From Apiotrichum sp. Y4204 (taxonomy: Eukaryota > Basidiomycota > Tremellomycetes > Trichosporonales > Trichosporonaceae): a stretch of DNA of 64,000 nt. Positions 55,545-64,000 of this stretch are shown one piece after another. The notes under the pieces were generated by a model. That model saw nothing but the letters and a program-made list of their open reading frames with translations, did no database searches and was not told the DNA's origin. The translations under genes and the position numbers were made by a program. Where the stretch lies: assembly GCA_025531455.1 (NCBI GenBank), contig JAMYHL010000010.1:1116001-1180000 (forward strand), given 5' to 3'. The stretch's first letter is position 1. Each line of letters opens with the position of its first letter.

Positions 55545-58014
55545 TGTGAGATTGGGTAACAGTGGAAGGTGGAGAAGAGGGGATGGAGAGGGGGGAGCTG
55601 TCTCTGTGCTCTGACGGCAGAGAATATATACCATATGAGACAGAGCGGACGTCTGGCGTTTGGGATCTGGGATCTGGAGATACTAGGCAAGGCTGTGGGC
55701 CAAGGATCCCAGGATCCGAGGACATGGAGTATGGAGTCGCATCAGTGGCACATAGTCGTACATCATGTGGGGGAGCTCGGGCGCCGAGCACCGACTGGGG
55801 GATGGGCAGGGGGTGGGGGATGGAGGTTGTGGACGGATGGATTGATGGATCGATTGGAATCTCGAGAGGGATCAGGGAGATACGAGACAGAACAGGGAGA
55901 ACAGGGAGCAGGGAGCTCAGAAGGCGCAAGCCATGGGGGGACACATGGGCAGATGTCTCTAACACCTCTGGCACGCTGGACAGCTTGGACGGCTATGCAC
56001 GCACGGTCTTCTGCTGCTTCGGCTGCTGCTCGTCTCATACTCGTGCTGCTCGTAGGTACTCACGATGCGTAGCGCGCCGTGCTCTATCGTCGCCGGTTTA
56101 AGGGGCTGCTACGAGCCACGCGCTCCTCCCTTTAGGCGGTGGCGACGGGACACAGGAACGGGGAACGGGGGGGGGATCGGGGGGAATCGAGGGGGTCGAG
56201 GGTCGAGGGACGAGGGACGGATCTCGCGGCTGTTAGATTGGCAACTGATAACGGACAGCTAGCTGGCTCGTGCTAGCTGCATCGTGAACAGGAGGAGAGA
56301 TGATGGCCACTGTCAAACATGGATGCTCCAAGATGCGGAGGGTATGCATCGCCATCGCCATCAGCGTCGCCGCTACCATCCTCACTCCCAGACGGGCAAT
56401 AGTGTGGAGAGTGGGTGCCGTCCACCGTAGCTGCCATAGTGGGCTGGGACTGCGTCGGCCCCGGCCCCATGGGTGAGTTCATGCATCATGCATCATGCGC
56501 ATCATGCACGATCGCCCACCTGCAACCGAACAACGGCAACAGCAGTCTCATGGCGCATGGTCCCAGTGGCAATGGTCTCTGGAAACGGCAACCGGGGAAA
56601 CAAGTGGCAGTTTGGCGTCTGTTTTGACCTGCTCACTGTCTCAGCCAAGACGACGCGAGCAATGGGCCATGGGCCATGGGATTCATAGAAGCGTCTCGTG
56701 TCCTGCATATCTCGCATGTCTCGCGTCGGACATTCCAGCACCACCGCCCAGGGGCACGATCGCGATCAGGCGCAGGAACCGGCCGTTGCGAGACTGTGGG
56801 GTCAACGGTGCCGCTCTCCAGTGTAGATGCACTGCAGAACGAGAATCGGACAACCTCTCGAATCATGGAAGAACCAGCTCCACGACAGAAGCGACCTTCG
56901 CTGGCGTTGCGATGCATTCCATACCTGGTTGATAAGTTGATAAGCATGATAACAGGGACTGGAGGAATTGGATAATGTTCATGCCCTGCAACGAGTCGAA
57001 CGTTGGAAACACGGAACAGCCATCCAAGCACTGCATGGTTGCATCGCCGATATCAAGGGTCGAGTCGAGCTGGAGAGTGGAGGGCTCGAGGACAAGATTT
57101 TGACACAGGATTCTCGACTCCACCGCTTGGCGAGCTGCACGACGAACCACGAACCAGGGATGAACGTTCCATAACTATGGAGGCCAATACACCTAACAGC
57201 ATCATCCCCTGTAGCTCTCAATGTGCGACCAAGCGATGTGCGTGAATTGCTCGAGAATCGCGAGAGTGTCCGCGTGTCGTCTTCAGGCTTGGTGGTGGAG
57301 CTGTTCTGTAACGTTTCACGTCGTGGCGCAATTCACATGTCAATCGAGTCTCCGCGTCCGCGTACTCTAGCCTAGGCTCGAGCTTGAGCTCGAGCTCGAC
57401 TCTGGTACTCTGGAAACAGGCTCCACTCTGCGCGCTGCATCTCTGGATCTCTGGGGAAACGTGACGCGCCACCTGCAGCTCTCCAGCCCATCAGGCCCAT
57501 CAGAGGCGCCTCCACGCCTCGATCTCTGCGCCGCCGGCGCTTTGGCTTTTTGGTATTCCTTGTCCCCGAAACGAGATGCGAGTCCTGGTGGGATGAGTTT
57601 CATTGCACAATTCACGCACCGTGTGTGTTGCACTGAGCGAGCGATAAACGTGTATGTCCCGGTCTGGATCATCCACCTCGATGCCGGACAGTCCGGAGAC
57701 CGGTTCCTCGGCGTGTCTCGCTCTCGTCCCGCTTCTCCCCGGTAGCTCGGAGATCTACTGAAACGCAGCATGCCCCGCGCGCCGCCTCCGCACGCCACGA
57801 CGCCACACCAAGTAAGAAGACCGTTCTTCTCTGACACGCGCCACAGAGTGGACAGCCAGCGACTGCAGTTACTGCATTATGCCTTACTCTATGAATATAG
57901 ATGAGTCTCCCCTCTTAAGGTCCGGCTGGGAGCGCCTCCATGCCTCCATCCCCGGCCTGAAGTATCCTGGAGCCAGCCAGACGTCTCACACTGCCGACAC
58001 TCCCACCACGCCAC
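55545..58014. other. 2.5-kb region without a supported gene
   Basis: The frames on both strands (for example minus strand 57367-57837 and plus strand 56495-56932) share no family motif and overlap each other. Features are limited to purine-rich gga/ggg repeats (55560-56220), a ctcgag-rich palindromic patch (57373-57399), and gcatcatgc-type repeats (56470-56510). Probably promoter for the BTB-like gene plus 3' flank of the next gene. Confidence 0.5.
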
Positions 58015-60624
58015 CTAGCTCTCAAAGACAGCCGCGACGATGCCAAACAGCCACGCAACCATGGGGGTGACGTGTTTCGCGCTTTCGGAGATGGCAATCT
58101 GGGGTTTGGGCTGCGTGCAGTCGAGCGTCGCGGGCGGGAGGTCGGCGAACTCGAGGGCGTACTGTCCCGGCGCGCGCTTGGTAAGGCGGGGGAGCGGTTC
58201 ATTCCCGCTGCTTCCCGAGTAGCGGGGGACGAACACCCGGCGGCGGTACTTTGTCGACAAGGACGGCGGGGATACCAGGAGGCGCGCCATGCGCGGGTCG
58301 GTGGGCGCAAACTCGCCGAGGATACGGCGGATATTGGTCCATGCCAGGATATGCTCGCCGGTGTGGTCCTGCACGACGCGGTGGATCTCCTCGACGCGCC
58401 AGTCGGGTGTATCCGCTATACAGTCGTAGCAGAATTCGGTCGCCGGCATGGAGGTGAGGTACACGCTCACGGGGTGGTGCCATGCCGGCGCCGGCGTCGT
58501 CCCCCGCGGCGCTGGGAGGGAGACCTCGAGCACGCCGCCGTACCGCCCCACCGGGGAGACGGCGACCTTGTCAGGGTGGAAGGAGAGGCGGTCGAGCTGC
58601 GCGCGCTTCATTGCGCGCTGGATGTCGGGCGGGGGGCGCACGTCCGCGCCCGTAAGCCGCCGGAGGGCGTGCACGAGCATCGCGTTCATCGTGTGGCTCC
58701 GGAACTCGTCGGCGGCATCAAAGTCCATCACAATACACTTCTCCACCGCGTCGTCCCCTTCACTCCCGCCGAGATTGAGCACGACACCGGTAGGTACCCA
58801 TAGCGGCTCCTGTTCTCCGGTAGCGACGTTGTGTAGGAGACGGTAGGTGCTGCGCCAAGGGTTGGGCAGGACGACGCGTTGGAGCTTGCTTTCATGGGTC
58901 CGTGGGGGGTCGGCCCCGGCCCTTTTAAACTCGCTGCGGCGCATCTCGCGGACCGGGGGCGGAGGAGTGATACGCAGGGGAGACAGTGACAACCCAGGCA
59001 TGGACAGGCGCAGCACCGCCACTGCGTCGAGATACCGCTCGCGCATGGGGAGATAGCACTCAAACGCGAGCTTGAGGAGGTACTTGCGCTCGTCTGGCGG
59101 CGTGTCCTTGTGGATGTCGAGCACGAGACGCTTGTCATCGAGCACATACCCGCGCGCGGATGCCATCCAGTCCGGGGGAGACTCGGCCGACTCCCAGTGG
59201 AGGAGAAACGTGTCAATATCCGCCATCTCGACGCGTACCGTGCGCTTCGTGGTGGCTGTCGGTGAGCCCGTGCTGCTCGGCGTTGATGTCGGAAGGGCTG
59301 CCGCACTCTTCGTTTGGATTTCTGGCAGAGATGTTGGTGGGGTGGCGATGGTGGGACTCACGCGCCGCACCCGCCCAGCCGAGGTCGCCGTCGGGTCACG
59401 GTGCACGACGCCCTGGCGCGACGGGGTTGTGCTGAGTGATGACGGCGTGAATCCAGTCCCCTTGGGCTGTACAACAAGGATAGGTTGCACGGGAGGTGTG
59501 CTGGATGTCGGTGCCGGCTTGGCCGGTGGTGTGGGAGGGACGCCAGCTGTAGCTTGAGGCGAGGCGATCAGCCGGGCCGGCGACCGCGGCGGGCGCGCGA
59601 GCGGCGGCGGCGAGGACGGCGAGGGCGACTGCCGAACGGTACTCGTGGACTCGGAGCTGGAGGAGCGGTCCTCAATCGCAAGCGAGAGGTTCGGGCGCGG
59701 CTGGGGACGGCTCCACGGCCCGGACGCAGCCTTTTGTAGTGAGTCCAGAGGACGTACTTTCACCGGCGCGGTGACTGGCTGCGGCGACGGGGAACAAGCA
59801 GGCGACTTGGACCGTGGTATGCCGCCGTCGTCCTCGGCGAGCTGGGTCGAGATGCTCGCGAGCAGGTCCGCAAAGGAGACGTGGTACTCGGACGCGTACA
59901 CTGCCCCAGCGACCTTTCTGCGCGAGGAGGGCGTGCGCGTGATGCTCCGTCGGGCAGAGGGGGCGACGGGGGAGGCTTCCGAGGGGGCGACTAAGGATGG
60001 GGCCGAAGGGACCGCCGTGGGCGGCGCAGAGGTAGGCTTCGTGGTCGGTGCTGGGGAAAGGGGGGAGGGCGCGGAGACGAGAGCCGGCGTCGACACAGAC
60101 GCTGGCGCCGAGTAGTGAGGCGGTGGGCCGGGGCGCGGGTAGCGCGAGTATCCCTGGTGACCGATATGGCCTAGATGGCCGGCCTGTCCGAGATGGGGGA
60201 GGCCATGGCGGCCGGGCGCAATGTGGCCGGATGCAGAGGGCAGATGTCCGTGTGGGAGATGCGGCAAGTGAGGTGAGCGCGGCGAGTAGTACGGAGAGGC
60301 TAGTGCCGCGGCTGTTGCTGTTGGGGTGGCGGGCTGCGGGGTGATGCTCGCGAACGACGTGACGCTGAATGTGAGGCTTGGGGTCGAGGCAGTAAAGCCC
60401 GTGTAGCCCGTGTAGCTCGTGCTCGCCATACTCCCCATGCTTATAGTGCTTGCGGTGCTCGTGTTCGCCGAGTGCTGCGGTCGGGGATATCCCGGGCGAC
60501 TCTGACCACCCCGGCTTGTGTTGCCAGGACTGCCAGTCAACGACGCGTAGCTACCGTAGCTTTCGTAGCTACCGTAGGAGGGGTGGGGGCCGTCGCGCGG
60601 CATGTCGAAGCTTACTGCTGCCAT
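58015..60624 (-). CDS. Intronless Ser/Pro-rich protein with C-terminal hydrophobic segment
   Basis: One frame of about 869 residues without intron, unlike its neighbours. The start at 60624 gives MAAVSFDMPRDGPHPSYGSY followed by SYESYGSYASLTGS, then a His/Pro tract (HLPHLPHGHLPSAS) and long Ser/Thr/Pro-rich disorder. The C-terminal ~400 residues look folded: VEMADIDTFLLHWESAESPP, RGYVLDDKRLVLDIHKDTP, YRLLHNVATGEQEPLWVPTG, then AVEKCIVMDFDAADEFRSHT and HPVSVYLTSMPATEFCYDCI. The end, HVTPMVAWLFGIVAAVFES, is a single hydrophobic stretch of ~14 residues that could anchor the protein to a membrane, though shorter than typical. I do not recognise the family. A frame extension upstream to 60873 lacks protein-like composition. 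Confidence 0.7.
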   Translation of the reverse strand: MAAVSFDMPRDGPHPSYGSYESYGSYASLTGSPGNTSRGGQSRPGYPRPQHSANTSTASTISMGSMASTSYTGYTGFTASTPSLTFSVTSFASITPQPATPTATAAALASPYYSPRSPHLPHLPHGHLPSASGHIAPGRHGLPHLGQAGHLGHIGHQGYSRYPRPGPPPHYSAPASVSTPALVSAPSPLSPAPTTKPTSAPPTAVPSAPSLVAPSEASPVAPSARRSITRTPSSRRKVAGAVYASEYHVSFADLLASISTQLAEDDGGIPRSKSPACSPSPQPVTAPVKVRPLDSLQKAASGPWSRPQPRPNLSLAIEDRSSSSESTSTVRQSPSPSSPPPLARPPRSPARLIASPQATAGVPPTPPAKPAPTSSTPPVQPILVVQPKGTGFTPSSLSTTPSRQGVVHRDPTATSAGRVRRVSPTIATPPTSLPEIQTKSAAALPTSTPSSTGSPTATTKRTVRVEMADIDTFLLHWESAESPPDWMASARGYVLDDKRLVLDIHKDTPPDERKYLLKLAFECYLPMRERYLDAVAVLRLSMPGLSLSPLRITPPPPVREMRRSEFKRAGADPPRTHESKLQRVVLPNPWRSTYRLLHNVATGEQEPLWVPTGVVLNLGGSEGDDAVEKCIVMDFDAADEFRSHTMNAMLVHALRRLTGADVRPPPDIQRAMKRAQLDRLSFHPDKVAVSPVGRYGGVLEVSLPAPRGTTPAPAWHHPVSVYLTSMPATEFCYDCIADTPDWRVEEIHRVVQDHTGEHILAWTNIRRILGEFAPTDPRMARLLVSPPSLSTKYRRRVFVPRYSGSSGNEPLPRLTKRAPGQYALEFADLPPATLDCTQPKPQIAISESAKHVTPMVAWLFGIVAAVFES

Positions 60625-62163
60625 AGGTGGAGCTTGTCGCGAGGAGGGATATTTATGAGTAGTTGGGAGTGAGAGAATGGTTGCCCGGAGAAAAAGAACT
60701 GGAGGACCAGCAATCCGACTAGGACGGCGAGGAGCAAGCAGGAACAAGCACAACAGTCCCAAAGCCAGGTCTAACACACCAGAAAGGCAATGCTGAGGCA
60801 GAGGCGAAAGGACCCTCCCTCCTCGCTCGCTCGAGCCCAGACACAGGACCTCTTTCATCGCATTCATTCCCATCGCCGGAAGTGCTCAAAGAGGTATCCG
60901 CGCGCCTCTCTGCAATATGCTTATGTGAAGCCTGAGCTCCTGAGAACCTGGCGAGCGCCGCCGAAGTTGAGGGTGCAGCGGGGCGGAATATGGTAGTGCG
61001 CGTCGGGTTCCAGGCCAGTCGAGCCATCGACCTGAATGAGTACTTGTGCCACCCGTCTTCTCCCTTTTGTCTCCCTTCTCGAATGCCAGCCCACTGCAAA
61101 GACTGAAACGTTCCCATCCAATTTCTATCATAACGTGCAATTACCGACAGCGCAAAGCCCCGCGGCCCGCGCTGTCGACCCTGCGCGGCGTGGAGTGCGC
61201 TGCTCGCTACCGTAAGCTCGTAGCTCTACGGTCCCTGTTACAGGCACTTCCGGCCAGAATGCCGGTAGCTTCAGGCGAGCTGGGGCATCCTACTTGATAA
61301 ACAGCTATGTACACTGCCCTCATTGCACGCCCAGCTCCAACCCCCACTGGGAAATCTAGACGCTGTTCCTGCCGAGCTGCCGCCCAGCCCAGCCCCGTAT
61401 CTCCCGGCAGCTGTGGGAACCGTACAAACACTCCAAACGGTCCAATTCAAGCACCGGCTCAATGACCACTACTACTTTCATGCCATAATTCCGCCTGCTG
61501 GGGCCGCGGCCCAGGGAAGCCACACCTTGTTCAAGACAAGCTCATTAGGGTTGTCAGGTGGATGTGCGTCTCCGGGGGTGCGGCTCGGATTTATGGCTTT
61601 TGTGTATCCCGAGTGTCCCTCAGAGAAACTGTCTCCTTCAGGTGAATCATCACTGGGGCAGGGGACTCTGATCATCGCGGGTGTACCGTGCGACATGCAC
61701 TAGATGTCAGCTTGCAGACCGAGGGACAGGCAAGAGGCACACACCTCCACTCCTGCCAGACGGGGACTTGAAAGTTCCCAACGAGCAAGAGACTGTGCAC
61801 TGGTACTGCAGTGAGATCTGAATCTCTCCGACCCAGGCACTCTGTGGTCCCAGCGTAGATACAAGGAACAATGTTTCGACGCGTGTTGTGTTGTGTTTGT
61901 TGTTTGGCCATGTCGTCCGTTACGACACCGACCTCCGAAGCGGTGCAGCAGACACCGCAAACACTCCTGGACGCCACGGCTGAATCACATGTCCTGCATT
62001 GCATTCTATTGGTAACAACAGCATCGGCTGGGTACATTTTCTATGGAGCGTCAGAGGCCATCGCGTGTCAGTGGCTGGTTTAGTAGCGATCGAGTAGAGG
62101 CGTGTTGTACAAGAGAAGTGGGTTTTAGGGTGAGAAAGGTTAGAACCAAGGGTGTTGCGCGGG
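60625..62163. other. Intergenic
   Basis: 1.5 kb between two minus-strand genes. Contains the upstream region of the intronless gene (60625-60900) and the 3' flank of the next gene. No protein-like frame, repeat or RNA gene is supported. Confidence 0.55.
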
Positions 62164-64000
62164 TTAGAGGAAGTTGAGCTTGGCGGTGGGCTCGATACCC
62201 CGCGTGGACGCCTCGATAAGCCAGGCGTTGGGGTCGGCCACCTTGATGTCGCGCACGTCGTACTCCATGTGCAGGTCGCGGGTCTGCTTCTTGGCGTTGG
62301 GGTCGACCTCCATTCCAGTGAGGTACGGCAGGCCGTTCTTGAGCCAGTCGAAGTCGGTCCGCTGGGCCTGGCACTGGAGCGCCGCCAAGAGGGCCTTTCC
62401 GAGCTTCGAGGACATGATGCCCATCACAATAGACGAGAACATGCGGAAAGGCATGAAACGGGTAAACGCCATGACACCACCACGAGTAACCAAGCCCACG
62501 CCCATCTGGATAGCGGTATCGGCAGCGCTGCCGCCACTCTCTTCATAGCTTTCTTCGTCGCCACCCTCGGCGGCCACTTCGGCGCGCTTCTGCTTCTTCT
62601 TTTCCTCTGCCTGCCCCTGGAGCAACGATTTGAAGGCCAGCCCGAGGGTCTTTTGGATGAACCATTTCTTGGTGTAGTTGGCGAGCTTTTTGAGTTCGTC
62701 GATGGCTTCGTTGAACATCCGCTCTCCGTCTTTGACGAGTTCCTTAAACTCCTGCTTAACTTCGTTGGCGGCCTTGAGGGTGGTTTCCTTGAGCTTGTTG
62801 GCAGCCGTTATCGCCACGCTCGTGATGGCCGATCCTGCGACATGCGCAACGCTCTCGGCCTTCTGCACGGCTTTCTCGCCTCCCTCCTTGACCTTCTCCA
62901 CGACTTTCCCGCCTTCGTCCCTGACCTTGTCCACGGCCTTCTCGCCTCCCTCCTGGACCGCCTGCACGGCTTTCTCACCTCCCTCCTTGATCGTCTGTAC
63001 ACCTTTTTGAACGCCGTGCTCGACCGCTTTAGCCTTGTCTTTGAACCAACCTATGAGGTTGCCCGCAGTGACGTCGACCTCGTCATCGTCATCCAGATCA
63101 TCAAACGTGGCTGGGTCGTACGGCCGGTAGTCGTGAGGGAGCGCGCCTGGAGCCGCGGTGACAGTCACCCTCGAGGCGGACGCGGTGTTGGTCATCTTGA
63201 TGGAGGCGGGAGCAGGGGCAGGAGGGTTGTCTCGCTTTTGGTTGCCATACGACATCTTGAAGATCTCGATGTCGTCCGAGGTAGGCTTGGCCTTGGTGGA
63301 CGTCTTTACCTTGGAAACACGCTTGGTGGTCTTGGGCCTACGGACAGGAGTCGGTTCAACCTCTTCATCATCATCCACATCGGCGCTGTCGGCGTCGTCG
63401 TCTAGGCCCTCGGAGGTCTCATCGTCCACATTGGCGCTGTCGGCGTCGTCGCCGTCTGGGTCCTCGGGGTTCTCATCGTCAACATCGGCGCTGTCGTCGT
63501 CGCCGTCCATGCCCTCAGAGTTCTCATCGTCGTCCACATCCGCATTGTCGTCGCCATCGTCCATGCCCTCGGAGTCGTCGTCCATGCCCTCGGAGTCATC
63601 GTCGTCATCCAGGCCCTCAGGGCCCTCATCGTCGACGGTAGTGTCCGGCTTCGTGGGCTTCGGTTTCTGGGGTGCAGGAGTGGGAGTGGCAGACTGCTTG
63701 GTGGGGGTCGGAGCAGCTTTGTTGGCCGCAGAAGTGGCCTTGTTAACGCTCTTGTCGTTCGCCTGGTTGCCGTTCGCCTGGTTGCTGTTCGCCTGGTTGC
63801 CGTCGGCCTTGTTGCCTTCGGTCTTGTTGACCGGCTGCTGTTTCTCCCCTTCGCTCTTGCTCTCTTCGGCGGCAGCAGCTTTATCCTCGTCGGTACCGTT
63901 TTGGGCAATGTTTGATGTGTCTTCACCAATCTTCCTCAAGGGCGTCTCCTTGCAGTGGGCGAGCTTCTCCACCATGCCTCCAAGGGCGGTGTTGTCGAGT
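62164..64000 (-). CDS. Acidic-repeat protein with 11-residue amphipathic repeats (5' end outside window)
   Basis: The frame is open to the edge of the window, so the true start lies upstream of position 64000; an internal ATG occurs at 63975. The visible part (over 600 residues) begins with Asn/Gln/Lys/Ala-rich low complexity and NGNQAN repeats, then Asp/Ser-rich repeats (DDDSEGMDDD). Next is a basic stretch (RRPKTTKRVSKVKTST), then FKMSYGNQKRDNPPAPAPAS. The central part has four 11-residue repeats, EGGEKAVQAVQ, EGGEKAVDKVR, EGGKVVEKVK and EGGEKAVQKAE, giving an amphipathic helix like LEA-3 or synuclein proteins. It continues AVEHGVQKGVQT to ANKLKETTLKAANEVKQEF. A Gly-rich hydrophobic patch, RFMPFRMFSSIVMGIMSSKL, and the conserved-looking end AWLIEASTRGIEPTAKL follow before TAG. 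Function is not known; lipid-droplet or membrane binding is inference. Confidence 0.6.
   Translation of the reverse strand, partial: LDNTALGGMVEKLAHCKETPLRKIGEDTSNIAQNGTDEDKAAAAEESKSEGEKQQPVNKTEGNKADGNQANSNQANGNQANDKSVNKATSAANKAAPTPTKQSATPTPAPQKPKPTKPDTTVDDEGPEGLDDDDDSEGMDDDSEGMDDGDDNADVDDDENSEGMDGDDDSADVDDENPEDPDGDDADSANVDDETSEGLDDDADSADVDDDEEVEPTPVRRPKTTKRVSKVKTSTKAKPTSDDIEIFKMSYGNQKRDNPPAPAPASIKMTNTASASRVTVTAAPGALPHDYRPYDPATFDDLDDDDEVDVTAGNLIGWFKDKAKAVEHGVQKGVQTIKEGGEKAVQAVQEGGEKAVDKVRDEGGKVVEKVKEGGEKAVQKAESVAHVAGSAITSVAITAANKLKETTLKAANEVKQEFKELVKDGERMFNEAIDELKKLANYTKKWFIQKTLGLAFKSLLQGQAEEKKKQKRAEVAAEGGDEESYEESGGSAADTAIQMGVGLVTRGGVMAFTRFMPFRMFSSIVMGIMSSKLGKALLAALQCQAQRTDFDWLKNGLPYLTGMEVDPNAKKQTRDLHMEYDVRDIKVADPNAWLIEASTRGIEPTAKLNFL
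62860..63005 (-). repeat. Tandem 33-bp repeats coding 11-residue amphipathic units
   Basis: Four imperfect 33-bp units, each encoding EGGEKAVxxVx-type sequence, lie in tandem within the last gene. Confidence 0.75.
63361..63650 (-). repeat. Acidic tandem repeats coding (D/E)SEGMDD units
   Basis: Repeated gtcgtcgtcc/tcgtccat-type DNA encodes Asp/Glu/Ser/Gly/Met repeats (DSEGMDD, SADVDDE) in the last gene. Period varies from 27 to 60 bp, so units are imperfect. Confidence 0.7.

Noticed and set aside
62152..63405. 417-codon plus-strand frame opposite the repeat protein gene.
   Set aside because: It is the antisense shadow of the amphipathic and acidic repeats. The minus frame has a better-formed protein and a clear stop.

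Overview
The window is nuclear DNA from an intron-rich, GC-rich basidiomycete yeast. RACK1, hexokinase, proteasome alpha-5, NAC-beta and HRD1 are all recognisable. Exons are separated by very short introns, often 32-50 nt, with GTGAGT/GTGCGT donors and a CTGAC or CTAAC branch site just before the AG. Gene content and intron style point to Tremellomycetes, perhaps Trichosporonales; the order is an inference. I saw no rRNA, CRISPR, plasmid or complete transposon, and no convincing tRNA.

Layout. 0-10.4 kb, minus strand: a divergent mitochondrial carrier-like protein, a 62-nt poly(T) tract, a Zn2Cys6 transcription factor whose zinc cluster is spread over five exons (one of 6 nt), and TRM61. 10.9-17.1 kb, plus strand: importin-11/KAP120 and the ER ubiquitin ligase HRD1. 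17.1-25 kb: Hikeshi, a calmodulin-dependent kinase, complex I NDUFA2, RACK1 and PDCD5. 25-34.5 kb: a caprin-like RGG protein, a possible securin-like protein, NAC-beta, a lysine-rich probable nucleolar protein and the histidine methyltransferase HPM1. 34.5-38.9 kb: a 4.4-kb stretch with no gene I can support. 39-49 kb: a PH-domain protein, hexokinase (with a 7-nt exon), an uncharacterised small protein and proteasome PUP2. 49-64 kb: an RBR (TRIAD3-type) ubiquitin ligase, a small coiled-coil protein, a BTB-like protein, a large intronless Ser/Pro-rich protein, and a 5'-partial gene with acidic repeats and synuclein/LEA-like 11-residue repeats.

Many neighbours are divergently transcribed from 0.3-1.5 kb shared promoters: TRM61/KAP120, Hikeshi/CMK1, NDUFA2/RACK1, PDCD5/caprin-like, securin-like/NAC-beta and nucleolar/HPM1. 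Translation and protein-quality functions recur (tRNA methylation, RACK1, NAC-beta, Rpl3 methylation, HRD1, proteasome, RBR ligase). Nothing shows that they form one functional cluster. The most unusual signal is the microexon architecture: 6-, 7-, 15- and 16-nt exons, the first two placed where conserved protein motifs require them. Gene models were spliced by eye from ORFs, splice signals and family motifs, so internal junctions are less certain than gene identities.
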